Notes: a model not told the origin generated them from the letters alone. A stretch of DNA of 64,000 nucleotides from Psychrobacillus sp. BL-248-WT-3 (GCF_012843435.1 NZ_JABAFC010000012.1:19047-83046); one strand, 5' to 3'. Positions 1-11,288 are shown, counted from the first letter of the stretch. Made by a program: numbers and translations.

Positions 1-430
1 GGGGAAGAAAGCCCGTAAACGTGAGAAGCGCCTATAAACGTGAGACCCGCCCATAAACTAGCGGAAAGTGTCCCATAAAGGGGGGGAAAGCGCCCATAAA
101 CCAGTTGAAACTGACCCATAAATGAAAGAAAAGTGCCCATAAGCGTGAGAATCGCCCATAAACTAGTGCAAAGTGTCCCATAAAGGGGGGGGAAGCGCCC
201 ATAAACCAGTTGAAACTGACCCATAAATGAAAGAAAAGCGCCCATAAACGTGAGAATCGCCCATAAACTAGCGGAAATTGTCTCATAAAGGGGTGGAAAC
301 CGCCCATAAACTAGTTGAAACTGACCCATAAATGAAAGAAAAGCGCCCATAAGCGTGAGAATCGCCCGTAAACTAGTGAAAAGTGTCCCATAAAGGGTTT
401 AAAAGAGCCCATAAACCAGTTGAAACTAAT
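1..430. repeat. Tandem array of CCCATAAA words, 21-bp phase, 105-bp super-repeat
   Basis: About twenty copies of a word close to CCCATAAA recur every 19-22 bases. Five successive words form a larger unit: the stretch beginning CGCCCATAAAcCAGTTGAAA starts at 91, 196 and 301, and a degenerate copy starts at 406, so the super-period is exactly 105 bases. The array probably continues beyond the left edge of the window. Because 105 is divisible by three, one reverse frame stays open across it (32-307), but that frame only reads the repeat and has no ribosome binding site. I see no gene here. The function is unknown. The layout matches the arrays at 9283-9535 and 47698-48145, although the words differ. 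Confidence 0.9.
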
Positions 431-558
431 CCCTCAATCAAACTCATAACAACCTACATATACTCTCTTAAATGTTTCATCACAAATAGGTTTAATTACC
501 AAATTAATGGTATCTTTCTTAACTTAATTTTGCTAATCTAAAATTGAGGTGATGACTA

Positions 559-1506
559 TTGATTATCAAAAAATATGCGAAATCGGAACAACTGAAAGCA
601 ATGAGATTATTATTGAATCGACTACCTTCGAAGCACCCGTTTTATCCCAAGCTAGCCACAGAAATACAGACAACGATGGCAGGTGACTATGGCGAGGAAA
701 TGGTTTATAGAGAATTGGAGAGGATGCGTTTACCTTATAATTATTTTTTATTACATAAGGTAATGCTGCGTACGGAAAAGTTATTTGAAATTGATTTTCT
801 ATTACTAACCCCTTTTGGTGCAGTTATTCTTGAAATAAAAAACATTATTGGATTGCTCGAATTTAAAGTGAATCCTTCTCAATTAATACAAACCAAAGAT
901 AATGGCGAGATTAAAAAGTACCCTTGCCCCGTTAATCAGTTAAATGAGTATTCCTATTTATTGTCTAATTTCTTTACACATCATAATCTTACGATACCAG
1001 TCTTTGGCGCTATTGTTTTTGCCTCTAAAAATAGCCATGTTAAAACTACAAACAATGATACGACCATTCTTTATAAGAATGAGGTCTATTCATTCCTTCG
1101 AAACCTCCAAAATAACTCTACTATAGTATCCGTTTCTAAACTGAATCAGGTAAAAAATCTGATTTTAAAGCATGATTCCCCATTTGAATTTTTTCCATTA
1201 ACGAAACATTATTCAATAGAAGTAAGTGATTTAATCTCAGGCGTAGCTTGTGAAGGCTGTGGACAGGTAGGTATGAATAAAATTAAAAATATTTGGTATT
1301 GTACAAGCTGTCAGTATGCTGACAAATATGCTTCGCTAAAATCAATTCAGCATTATTTTTGGCTATATGATGACATTCTGACCAATAAAGCTTGTAGAAA
1401 ATTTTTACTTTTGGACAGCCGTTATGAAGTGAAGAGGCTATTAAGGAAAGCCAATCTCTTAAAATTAGGAAAATATAAAATTACACAGTATAAAAAGAAA
1501 AATTAA
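559..1506 (+). CDS. NERD-domain protein with C-terminal zinc ribbon
   Basis: A 315-residue protein with a nuclease-related (NERD) domain at about residues 40-150. The visible core is AGDYGEE (residues 41-47), then EIDFLLLTPFGAVILEIKN, which matches the E-x-D ... E-x-K pattern of the restriction-endonuclease-like fold. Near residues 230-255 two pairs of cysteines (CEGC and CTSC) form a probable zinc ribbon. NERD proteins are presumed to act on nucleic acids, but their substrate in Firmicutes is unknown. The TTG start at 559 is supported by a GAGGTG ribosome binding site 7 bases upstream; no ATG in this frame is better placed. The gene is monocistronic, lies directly beside the repeat array, and no obvious terminator follows. 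Confidence 0.8.
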   Translation: MIIKKYAKSEQLKAMRLLLNRLPSKHPFYPKLATEIQTTMAGDYGEEMVYRELERMRLPYNYFLLHKVMLRTEKLFEIDFLLLTPFGAVILEIKNIIGLLEFKVNPSQLIQTKDNGEIKKYPCPVNQLNEYSYLLSNFFTHHNLTIPVFGAIVFASKNSHVKTTNNDTTILYKNEVYSFLRNLQNNSTIVSVSKLNQVKNLILKHDSPFEFFPLTKHYSIEVSDLISGVACEGCGQVGMNKIKNIWYCTSCQYADKYASLKSIQHYFWLYDDILTNKACRKFLLLDSRYEVKRLLRKANLLKLGKYKITQYKKKN

Positions 1507-1634
1507 CTTCCCTGCACAAAACTTTTTTAAAATGATTCATTTCTCCCCTTTTTAATTTCACCTAAATTATTACCAATTAAATAAGTTTCCAATTATCGAA
1601 AACGATTAGCTAGAAGCTTATTCCTCTCAGGCGC

Positions 1635-1760
1635 ATGAGGGTGGGATTTAAAATAGGAGACTGGCTTTTATTTTACGCCGATATGTTACGTGAAATGATA
1701 AAAAGGATTCGTGTGACATATGTATCAATTCAATATTTACGAAATGAATTTTCAGAATAA
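1635..1760 (+). CDS. Possible 41-residue basic small protein
   Basis: An open frame begins with ATG at 1635 (MRVGFKIGDWLLFYADMLRE...) and ends with TAA at 1758-1760. The composition looks protein-like: alternating hydrophobic and basic residues, with a segment like FYADMLREMIKRIRV that could form an amphipathic helix. No good ribosome binding site precedes the ATG, so it may instead be the 3' remnant of a decayed gene or a chance frame. I do not recognise it. The rest of 1507-1775 shows no other gene. Confidence 0.25.
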   Translation: MRVGFKIGDWLLFYADMLREMIKRIRVTYVSIQYLRNEFSE

Positions 1761-1775
1761 AAAGGATGTTTGAAC

Positions 1776-1804
1776 TTAACATGAGGTGGTATGTAGTGTA
1801 GTAT
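1776..1804 (+). promoter_or_regulatory. Candidate sigma-A promoter for the small gene at 1835
   Basis: TTAACA (1776-1781) and TAGTAT (1799-1804) are separated by 17 bases and lie about 30 bases upstream of the ribosome binding site of the small gene. The match to the TTGACA/TATAAT consensus is moderate. Confidence 0.4.
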
Positions 1805-1834
1805 AGAAAACATTAAAAAGGAAAGGAATGATTC

Positions 1835-2026
1835 ATTATCAGTTCGGGAGAGTTACCCTATACAGAACAGATGGACCACGCATTCAGAGGAGTACATGGT
1901 TTCGGTTACGATGAATTAAGAAATAGTCAAACATTGAGAGCAAAAGTTGAGAAACGTCGTCAGGCAGATCACGAAAAAAGTATGCAGCTTGCAGCTAAGC
2001 TCGATGCTCGTGCTTTCCGAGGTTAA
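1835..2026 (+). CDS. Small hypothetical protein, probable non-standard ATT start
   Basis: A frame of 63 codons plus stop that ends in ...LAAKLDARAFRG. It is charged and looks like a real soluble small protein (internal segments GELPYTEQMDHAFRG and GFGYDELRNSQ). A strong ribosome binding site, AAGGAAAGG (1819-1827), sits 7 bases before an ATT codon at 1835. The first in-frame ATG is only at 1871, has no ribosome binding site, and would remove protein-like sequence. The ATG at 1828 is in another frame and ends after 28 codons. The gene has its own candidate promoter upstream and a strong terminator directly behind, which supports a real single-gene unit. I do not recognise the family. The alternatives are a start at 1871 or a lost start codon. 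Confidence 0.55.
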   Translation: MISSGELPYTEQMDHAFRGVHGFGYDELRNSQTLRAKVEKRRQADHEKSMQLAAKLDARAFRG

Positions 2027-2040
2027 TTTAAATAGAAGAC

Positions 2041-2075
2041 AAAAATCCATGCAGTCTAGGCTGCATGGATTTTTT
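2041..2075 (+). terminator. Rho-independent terminator
   Basis: AATCCATGCAG pairs with CTGCATGGATT around a short loop and is followed by a T run. It closes the small-gene unit that ends at 2026. Confidence 0.85.
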
Positions 2076-2176
2076 AGTTAACACTATCGCCGTAGTGATA
2101 TGCATTCTCAATTAGAGTTATCTTATTGAAAATGATAGTGTCATAAAGTACCATGCGGAAGAACCTAATTTTTCTC

Positions 2177-2191
2177 TTATAATTGTTATAT
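2177..2191. promoter_or_regulatory. Candidate 7-1-7 Fur/PerR-family box, distal
   Basis: TTATAATTGTTATAT matches the PerR-type 7-1-7 palindrome TTATAATnATTATAA at 12 of 14 positions. It lies about 60 bases upstream of the sufC promoter candidate. In AT-rich intergenic DNA such matches also arise by chance. Confidence 0.25.
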
Positions 2192-2237
2192 ATTATCAAT
2201 AAGAAAGTGTTTCAAAAGATTTGCAAGGGACTTCAGT

Positions 2238-2266
2238 TTGAGTTAAGATTAGAATGATAATAAATT
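2238..2266 (+). promoter_or_regulatory. Candidate suf operon promoter with overlapping 7-1-7 box
   Basis: TTGAGT (2238-2243) and TAAATT (2261-2266) with a 17-base spacer form a plausible sigma-A promoter about 45 bases before sufC. The sequence TTAGAATGATAATAA (2249-2263) overlaps the spacer and -10 and matches TTATAATnATTATAA at 12 of 14 positions. Binding there would block transcription, so metal- or peroxide-responsive control of suf is possible. This is inference from motif resemblance only. Confidence 0.35.
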
Positions 2267-2308
2267 AGAATGGTTATACATTTCTAGTTACTTAATGGAG
2301 GTTATTAA

Positions 2309-3088
2309 ATGTCGACTTTAGTTATTAAGGATTTACACGTCGCTATCGACGGTAAAGAGATCTTAAAAGGTGTTAATTTATCCCTTAACACAAATGAAAT
2401 TCACGCTATCATGGGTCCAAACGGTACTGGTAAGTCTACTTTGGCTTCAGCTATCATGGGTCATCCTAAATATGAAGTTACTTCTGGTTCGGTTGAATTA
2501 GATGGTGAAGACGTATTAGAAATGGAAGTGGACGAGCGTGCTCAAGCTGGTTTGTTCCTTGCAATGCAATATCCAAGTGAAATCACTGGAGTAACTAATG
2601 CAGACTTCTTGCGTTCAGCTATCAATTCTCGTCGTGAAGAAGGCGACGAAATTTCTCTTATGAAATTCATCCGCGAATTAGACAGCAAGATGGAATTCCT
2701 AGAAATGGATCTTGATATGGCACAACGTTATTTAAATGAAGGATTCTCAGGTGGAGAGAAAAAACGTAACGAGATTCTTCAATTAATGATGCTTAAGCCT
2801 AAATTCGCTATTTTAGATGAAATTGACTCTGGTCTAGATATCGATGCACTTAAAGTTGTATCTAAAGGAATCAATGAAATGCGTGGAGAAGGCTTTGGTA
2901 GCTTAATCATCACTCACTACCAACGTTTACTTAACTACATCACTCCAGACCATGTACACGTAATGATGCAAGGTCGCGTTGTTAAATCTGGCGGTCCTGA
3001 GCTAGCTCAAAAATTAGAAGCTCAAGGTTATGACTGGATTAAAGAAGAATTAGGAATTGAAGACGAGACAGTTGGACAAGAAGCATAA
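2309..3088 (+). CDS. sufC: SufC, Fe-S assembly ATPase
   Basis: ABC-type ATPase of the SUF scaffold complex SufBCD, 259 residues, the usual length. It energises iron-sulfur cluster assembly in the cytoplasm and is not a transporter subunit. Visible motifs are Walker A GPNGTGKST (about residues 36-44), the signature FSGGEKKRNE and Walker B FAILDEIDSGLDID followed by the switch histidine in IITHYQR. The ATG at 2309 has GGAGG 7 bases upstream. It is the first gene of sufC-sufD-sufS-sufU-sufB, the arrangement known from B. subtilis, with only 17 bases to sufD. Confidence 0.97.
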   Translation: MSTLVIKDLHVAIDGKEILKGVNLSLNTNEIHAIMGPNGTGKSTLASAIMGHPKYEVTSGSVELDGEDVLEMEVDERAQAGLFLAMQYPSEITGVTNADFLRSAINSRREEGDEISLMKFIRELDSKMEFLEMDLDMAQRYLNEGFSGGEKKRNEILQLMMLKPKFAILDEIDSGLDIDALKVVSKGINEMRGEGFGSLIITHYQRLLNYITPDHVHVMMQGRVVKSGGPELAQKLEAQGYDWIKEELGIEDETVGQEA

Positions 3089-3105
3089 GAAAGGGGACGC
3101 ATGAC

Positions 3106-6069
<2,964 letters not shown>

Positions 6070-6090
6070 AATCAGAACGGAGGAAACACG

Positions 6091-7488
6091 ATGGCAAAAA
6101 AAATGCCTGAAATTGGTGATTACAAATATGGCTTCCACGATAAAGACGTATCCATTTTCCGTTCAAAACGTGGTTTAACGAAAGAAATCGTTGAAGAAAT
6201 TTCCCGTATGAAGAATGAACCACAATGGATGTTAGACTATCGATTAAAAGCATTAGAAATTTTCTACTCTAAAGCAATGCCACAATGGGGCGGAGATCTA
6301 GAGCCATTAAATTTCGATGAAATCACATATTATGTAAAACCATCTGAACAAACTGAAAAATCTTGGGATGAAGTACCAGAGGAAATCAAAGCAACTTTTG
6401 ATAAATTAGGTATCCCTGAAGCAGAACAAAAATACCTTGCTGGTGTTTCTGCACAGTATGAATCTGAGGTTGTTTACCATAACATGAAGCAAGAGCTTGA
6501 AGACTTGGGAATCGTATTTAAAGATACTGACTCTGCCCTACGTGAAAACGAAGATCTTTTCAAAAAACACTTTGGTACAGTAATCCCGTCTTCTGACAAC
6601 AAATTTTCTGCACTTAACTCTGCAGTATGGTCAGGCGGATCATTTATCTATGTACCACCAGGCGTAAAAGTGGATACTCCACTTCAAGCATACTTCCGTA
6701 TTAACTCAGAAAATATGGGTCAATTCGAACGTACACTGATCATTGTTGATGAAGGTGCTTCTGTACATTATGTTGAAGGATGTACAGCTCCTGTTTACAC
6801 AACAAACTCACTTCACAGTGCAGTAGTTGAAATTATCATCAAAAAAGATGCTTATTGCCGTTACACTACTATCCAAAACTGGGCAAACAACGTATATAAC
6901 TTAGTTACAAAACGTGCTGTTTGTGATGCTAACGCAACGATGGAATGGATTGATGGTAACATTGGTTCTAAGCTTACAATGAAATATCCAGCAGTTATCC
7001 TTAAAGGTGAAGGTGCACGTGGAATGACACTTTCTATCGCTATCGCTGGTAAAGGACAACACCAAGATGCTGGTGCTAAAATGATGCATTTAGCTCCAAA
7101 TACTTCTTCTACTATTGTTTCGAAATCTATTTCTAAACAAGGTGGTAAAGTAACATACCGCGGAATCGTTCACTTTGGACGTAAAGCAACAGGAGCACGT
7201 GCTAACATTGAATGTGATACGTTAATCATGGATAATCAGTCTACTTCTGATACAATTCCATACAACGAAATCTTGAACGATAATATTTCTCTAGAGCATG
7301 AAGCGAAAGTTTCTAAAGTGTCAGAGGAACAATTATTCTACTTGATGAGTCGTGGTCTAAGTGAAGAAGAAGCAACTGAAATGATCGTAATGGGCTTCAT
7401 CGAACCATTCACAAAAGAACTTCCAATGGAATATGCGGTAGAAATGAACCGTCTAATCAAGTTCGAAATGGAAGGTTCTATCGGTTAA
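6091..7488 (+). CDS. sufB: SufB, SUF scaffold subunit
   Basis: 465-residue SufB, the main cluster-building subunit of the SufBCD scaffold. It shows the long conserved central region ([46 protein letters not shown]) and the C-terminal block [21 protein letters not shown] strong ribosome binding site GGAGG precedes the ATG at 6091, 21 bases after sufU. It is the last gene of the operon and is followed by a terminator. Confidence 0.97.
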   Translation: MAKKMPEIGDYKYGFHDKDVSIFRSKRGLTKEIVEEISRMKNEPQWMLDYRLKALEIFYSKAMPQWGGDLEPLNFDEITYYVKPSEQTEKSWDEVPEEIKATFDKLGIPEAEQKYLAGVSAQYESEVVYHNMKQELEDLGIVFKDTDSALRENEDLFKKHFGTVIPSSDNKFSALNSAVWSGGSFIYVPPGVKVDTPLQAYFRINSENMGQFERTLIIVDEGASVHYVEGCTAPVYTTNSLHSAVVEIIIKKDAYCRYTTIQNWANNVYNLVTKRAVCDANATMEWIDGNIGSKLTMKYPAVILKGEGARGMTLSIAIAGKGQHQDAGAKMMHLAPNTSSTIVSKSISKQGGKVTYRGIVHFGRKATGARANIECDTLIMDNQSTSDTIPYNEILNDNISLEHEAKVSKVSEEQLFYLMSRGLSEEEATEMIVMGFIEPFTKELPMEYAVEMNRLIKFEMEGSIG

Positions 7489-7533
7489 TAATTTAATAAT
7501 TAGTCGTCTCAAGTTTGTGGCGATTTGTTTTAG

Positions 7534-7568
7534 GAGAAGGCGAACTTTATAGTTCGTCTTCTTTTTTT
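7534..7568 (+). terminator. Terminator of the suf operon
   Basis: AGAAGGCGAACT pairs with AGTTCGTCTTCT around TTAT, with one G-T pair, and is followed by seven T. It lies 46 bases after sufB. Confidence 0.85.
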
Positions 7569-7577
7569 ATTAAATTT

Positions 7578-7888
7578 GGCTAGGTTAAAGTTAATGGTTG
7601 ATTTTGACTAAGAATTTTTTTTATAGTGACTGTAAACATTAACAATGGAACATTCAAATGCTATTAAGAACATAAATAGATGATGAAATTGGTGTTGGTG
7701 ACAGTTTTTCAACTGTGCTGCTTATGCGAAAAAATTTATTAGCACTTATCGATACATTAAAGCTGTTCCCATTTATTGATTGGAGCACCAGTCGGCGACT
7801 CCTACGGGGTGAGGGCTTATCGCTCACCCCGTGGAAAGCGTCCGGCTGGGGCGGAAATCAATTCTACTCTCTTGAAGATTTCTTTGCT
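7578..7888 (+). mobile_element. MITE-like element, copy A, right end lost
   Basis: About 310 bases that match the reverse complement of 31816-32198. The left terminal repeat GGCTAGGTTAAAG...GGTTGATTT starts at 7578. The shared middle includes AGTGACTGTAAACATTA, GCTGTTCCC.TTTATTGATTGG and a GC-rich hairpin with CGACTCCTACGGG and CGTCCGGCTGGGGCGGAAAT. Homology stops after GATTTCTTTGC at about 7888, so the right terminal repeat is missing. Relative to copy B about 60 bases of the hairpin loop are also absent. A short open frame at 7715-7915 is part of the element and not a gene. Confidence 0.8.
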
Positions 7889-7913
7889 TTTTTTATTAAT
7901 TTAAATACAATAT

Positions 7914-7947
7914 AAAAACTCCCTAATTACAAAAGTAACTAGGGAGG
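7914..7947 (-). terminator. Terminator of the manganese catalase gene
   Basis: ACTCCCTAATTAC pairs with GTAACTAGGGAGG around AAAA. Read on the minus strand it ends in a T run, directly after the catalase stop codon. Confidence 0.75.
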
Positions 7948-7957
7948 AAGTAATTAT

Positions 7958-8815
7958 TTAGTTATTCATATCTTGAATGCCAGGACTATGTTCGTTCGGC
8001 ATATCAGGCATTAAAGGTACCGGAAATCCTTTTGGAGGATCAACTACGGAAAGTGTACCATCGTTACGGCTAGGGCTCTGACCTTGGAATATTTCGCCTA
8101 TGCGAGTAGGGTCCAGCCTAAAGTTGAATTGGGCATTATGGTATCCCATCTCTACATATTTTCTGCATTCCGGATATTTATTTATATCGTAGTTCGGAAC
8201 AGGGAATAGCTTGCCCCAATCCACTCCTAATGTTTCCAATGCTTTAGCAAATGCATTTTGGTGAGCGTTATCGCGCACAATAAGAAAAGCTAGGGTCTCT
8301 CTGAAGGTTTTGTTAGAACTCATTTCATAAATACGTGTTTTTTGAAGCACGCCTGTTGACTCTAGGACAAGGTTATTGAGTAAATCAGCGATTAGATTTC
8401 CGTGTGAGTATACCCAGGATCCATTCCAAGGGTTACCTGCAGCATCAACAGGTAAGGATGCCTGTGCTCCAATAATGAAATGGTGCGGGTTAGCATCTTT
8501 TACAGCATCATTTAATGGTGCTCCATCTACCCCAGCATTACCAGGAACAGCAGATTGCCCTGAGTCATTGAGTAATTGATTTATTGTATTCTGTACAAGC
8601 TCTACATGTGCAATTTCTTCCAAGAAAACACCACGAAGCAAGTCTCTAAATTGAGTATCTTTACCTCGGAAATTCGAGCTTTGAAAGAAGTACTGCATCA
8701 TCGTTCTCATTTCTCCATAATGGCCACCTAGTATTTCTTGTAAAACTTTAGCTGCTTCCGGATCTGGACGGTCTGGCATGATGGGATTTATTAGTTCCTC
8801 TTTGTAGTAATACAT
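7958..8815 (-). CDS. Manganese catalase family protein
   Basis: 285-residue non-haem dimanganese catalase-like protein, which disproportionates hydrogen peroxide. The ferritin-like four-helix core shows the expected metal ligands: a first-helix Glu near GGHYGEMRTMMQY, FLEEIAHVELV, ESTGVLQKTR and RDNAHQNAF. In sporulating Firmicutes such proteins include the spore-coat CotJC type. This one is longer than CotJC and resembles stand-alone YdbD/YjqC-like enzymes. I prefer the ATG at 8815 (MYYYKEELINP), which has GTGAGGA 6 bases upstream. A GTG at 8827 lies inside that ribosome binding site. Monocistronic, with its own terminator. Confidence 0.9.
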   Translation of the reverse strand: MYYYKEELINPIMPDRPDPEAAKVLQEILGGHYGEMRTMMQYFFQSSNFRGKDTQFRDLLRGVFLEEIAHVELVQNTINQLLNDSGQSAVPGNAGVDGAPLNDAVKDANPHHFIIGAQASLPVDAAGNPWNGSWVYSHGNLIADLLNNLVLESTGVLQKTRIYEMSSNKTFRETLAFLIVRDNAHQNAFAKALETLGVDWGKLFPVPNYDINKYPECRKYVEMGYHNAQFNFRLDPTRIGEIFQGQSPSRNDGTLSVVDPPKGFPVPLMPDMPNEHSPGIQDMNN

Positions 8816-8954
8816 CAAATTCCTCACTTCTTATATTAGGTTTTAATTTTGTGCATGTTTTATTTTGTACTAATAAAAGTGTTTTATTCGTGATTGGTAA
8901 AGATGTCGAGGTTTATATAAACTGTAGTAAGAAAGTTTTTTTTAGGAGGATCTA

Positions 8955-9190
8955 ATGGGAAGATACATGGAATTTAAGGAAGCCGCAAAAGAGTATAGTT
9001 TTAAAGGGATTTCCAATGAAAAATATGTAGGCTTGCTAAAAGATGCTCCACAGGAAAAGATGCAATGGGATTTTTAACAAATGAAGAGTGGGCAATTGTA
9101 GAGATTTGGCATGAGGACTTATACATCTGGCGAAGAGAAGAGGCTAATTTTTATGAGATTGTAAGAAAGGCTTTTGCGATGGAGCTTTAA
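8955..9190 (+). pseudogene. Frameshifted small gene, about 78 residues when intact
   Basis: An AGGAGGA ribosome binding site precedes ATG 8955 (MGRYMEFKEAAKEYSF...). The frame stops at 9075-9077 after 40 codons. From about 9060 a second frame continues smoothly as MGFLTNEEWAIVEIWHEDLY and ends at 9190. The total length of 236 bases is one short of a whole number of codons, so a single-base loss near 9055-9062 explains the break. I do not recognise the protein. It is either a recent pseudogene or a sequencing error. Confidence 0.6.
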
Positions 9191-9282
9191 CTACTGCGAA
9201 CAAGCGAAAGTGTCAAAATAGAGCTAACGGGGTAAAAATAAATAAGCTAAAGTCAGTAGTTAGGTCGCACAATGTTTTTTTA

Positions 9283-9535
9283 CGCAACACTTGAGGCCGT
9301 TTACGCAACACATAAATTTAGTGGAACAGTATGATCCATACTCGCAACACTTTCAAGTTTAGTGCAACACTTTGGTGATTACTCGCAACACTTGAGGCCG
9401 TTTACGCAACACTTAAATTTAGCGCAACAGTTAGACCCATACCCGCAACACTTACAAATTTAGTGTAACACTTTAGTGATTACGCGCAACACTTACTGAG
9501 AAAAGCGCAACACTTTGAGATTATCTGCAACACAT
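9283..9535. repeat. Tandem array of CGCAACAC words, about 20-21-bp phase, 101-bp super-repeat
   Basis: Thirteen or so copies of CGCAACAC or close variants occur every 18-22 bases (for example 9283, 9304, 9343, 9363, 9384, 9405). The block beginning CGCAACACTTGAGGCCG at 9283 recurs at 9384, a super-period of 101 bases containing five words. It fills the gap between the frameshifted gene and yunF. No gene is visible in it. Its architecture is the same as in the arrays at 1-430 and 47698-48145. Confidence 0.88.
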
Positions 9536-9617
9536 AGGCACTTTCCATCAACTCATTTTTTTGTCTGTTTGATGAGGGAAATGATATGATAATTAGTAAT
9601 AACGAAGAGGTGGTTTG

Positions 9618-10469
9618 ATGATAAAAATTGGGTTAACTGGTTGGGGGGATCATCCAGATCTTTATGTTTCTTCGCCTAGGGAGAAGCTGCAGGATTATAG
9701 TGCGCATTTTCCGATTGTCGAGTTGGATGCATCGTTTTATGCGATTCAACCGCAGCGAAATATAGAAAAGTGGATTCGTGAGACGCCTGATAATTTTCAG
9801 TTTATCGTGAAAGCCTATCAAGGGATGACAGGGCATTTGAGAGGGGAGAATCCGTTTAAGTCTCCAGAGGAAATGTTTGAAAGCTATCGTCAGATGCTTG
9901 GGCCGCTTAAGGATGCGGGGAAGCTTGCGATGGTGCTTGTTCAGTTTCCACCTTGGTTTGAGTGTGAGAAGGATAATGTGCAGTATATGAGAAGAATTCG
10001 AGAGGAGCTAAAGGATTTTGAGGTGGTCATTGAGTTTCGCCACCAGTCCTGGTATCTTCCGGAGTATAAAGATTCGACTCTTCAATTTTTAAAGGATAAT
10101 CATTTTCATCATAGTGTCTGCGATGAGCCACAAAATGGAGAAGGTAGCATACCTGTAGTGCCGGTTGCTACTTCTGATAAAGTGTTGGTCCGTCTTCATG
10201 GGAGAAACTTTTATGGGTGGAAGAATCCAGGAAACAACGAAAAGTGGAGAGAAGTCCGCTATTTATATGATTATAATGAGCAGGAGCTTGCTTATATTCA
10301 GTCAGTTTGTGAGGTTTTATCTAAGCAGGCTTCCGAGGTGCTTGTTGTATTCAATAATAACTCTGGTGGTCATGCTGCTAAAAATGCTAAAGCCTTTCAG
10401 CAAATGCTTAATTTAGAATTTGATGGACTTGCGCCTAAGCAATTAAATCTTTTCGAAGGGGATTTTTAA
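9618..10469 (+). CDS. yunF: DUF72 family protein YunF
   Basis: 283-residue DUF72 (YecE-like) protein with a TIM-barrel fold. Its biochemical function is not established. Typical family features are the N-terminal IGLTGWGDHPDLY, VELDASFYAIQ, KAYQGMTGH and the conserved EFRHQSWY and VRLHGRN blocks. The ATG at 9618 follows AGAGGTGG; a TTG one codon earlier is also possible. It ends exactly one base before the yunE ATG, so the two genes form an operon. The same neighbours are known from B. subtilis (yunD, yunE, yunF). Confidence 0.88.
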   Translation: MIKIGLTGWGDHPDLYVSSPREKLQDYSAHFPIVELDASFYAIQPQRNIEKWIRETPDNFQFIVKAYQGMTGHLRGENPFKSPEEMFESYRQMLGPLKDAGKLAMVLVQFPPWFECEKDNVQYMRRIREELKDFEVVIEFRHQSWYLPEYKDSTLQFLKDNHFHHSVCDEPQNGEGSIPVVPVATSDKVLVRLHGRNFYGWKNPGNNEKWREVRYLYDYNEQELAYIQSVCEVLSKQASEVLVVFNNNSGGHAAKNAKAFQQMLNLEFDGLAPKQLNLFEGDF

Positions 10470-11288
10470 ATGGAATGGTTTTTATTAGTACTGAGCGGGC
10501 TTTTTTCAGGTACGATTGGTGCACTAGTGGGATTAGGAGGCGGGGTTATTTTAGTACCAGCCGTGCTATTCCTTGGTACGACGCTGGATTTGATTCCAAA
10601 TATTACGCCTCAGAGTGTTGTAGGTTTATCTGTTGTTATGATGATTTTTATTGGTCTGTCCTCTACGCTTTCTTATATGAAGTCTAAGACGGTGGATTTT
10701 AAAAGTGGATTTATATTTTTTATAGGAAGTATCCCGGGAACCATTTTAGGTGCTTGGGTAAACAAAGGATTAGATCTCCCTTCGTTTAACCTATACTTTG
10801 GTATATTGCTTGTCATTTTATCCGTTCTTTTGCTAGTTCGTAAATATTTGAAGCCCGTTCAATGGTTTGTCAAGCATGGCAAGAAGCGTACCTTTGAGGA
10901 TGGGGAAAATACATATGTATATGGATATCCAGTCTGGTTTGCACTAGCTTTAACCTTTTTTATAGGTTTTGCTTCCGGGTTGTTTGGAATTGGTGGAGGC
11001 TCGATGATTGTGCCGGCCATGATTCTATTATTTCTGTTTCCGCCCCATGTGGCAGTCGGAACGTCAATGTTTATGGTCTTTTTATCGTCTATTGTGAACT
11101 CTGCTACACATATATCTTTAGGAAACGTACCATGGCTATATACCATTCCTGTCATCCCTGCCGCCTATATTGGTGCTAAGATAGGTGCTAAGCTCAATAA
11201 AAAGCTAAACTCGGAAACGCTTGTGACAGCACTTAGAATAGTACTGCTATTGCTAGGAATAAGATCTATTATAGATGGGCTATTTTAA
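10470..11288 (+). CDS. yunE: TauE/SafE family membrane permease YunE
   Basis: 272-residue integral membrane protein of the TauE/SafE (sulfite exporter-like) family, with two repeated halves. Each half starts with a glycine-rich signature: GTIGALVGLGGGVILVPA near residue 15 and FASGLFGIGGGSMIVPA near residue 165. About eight membrane segments are visible. Family members move small sulfur-containing or other organic anions; the substrate cannot be read from the sequence. It is translationally adjacent to yunF, with the ribosome binding site GAAGGGG inside the end of that gene. Confidence 0.88.
   Translation: MEWFLLVLSGLFSGTIGALVGLGGGVILVPAVLFLGTTLDLIPNITPQSVVGLSVVMMIFIGLSSTLSYMKSKTVDFKSGFIFFIGSIPGTILGAWVNKGLDLPSFNLYFGILLVILSVLLLVRKYLKPVQWFVKHGKKRTFEDGENTYVYGYPVWFALALTFFIGFASGLFGIGGGSMIVPAMILLFLFPPHVAVGTSMFMVFLSSIVNSATHISLGNVPWLYTIPVIPAAYIGAKIGAKLNKKLNSETLVTALRIVLLLLGIRSIIDGLF

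Noticed and set aside
32..307. 91-codon minus-strand open frame
   Set aside because: It is open only because the 105-base repeat is a multiple of three; it reads the repeat and has no ribosome binding site.
7715..7915. 66-codon frame after suf
   Set aside because: It lies inside the MITE-like element and is not conserved in frame in copy B.
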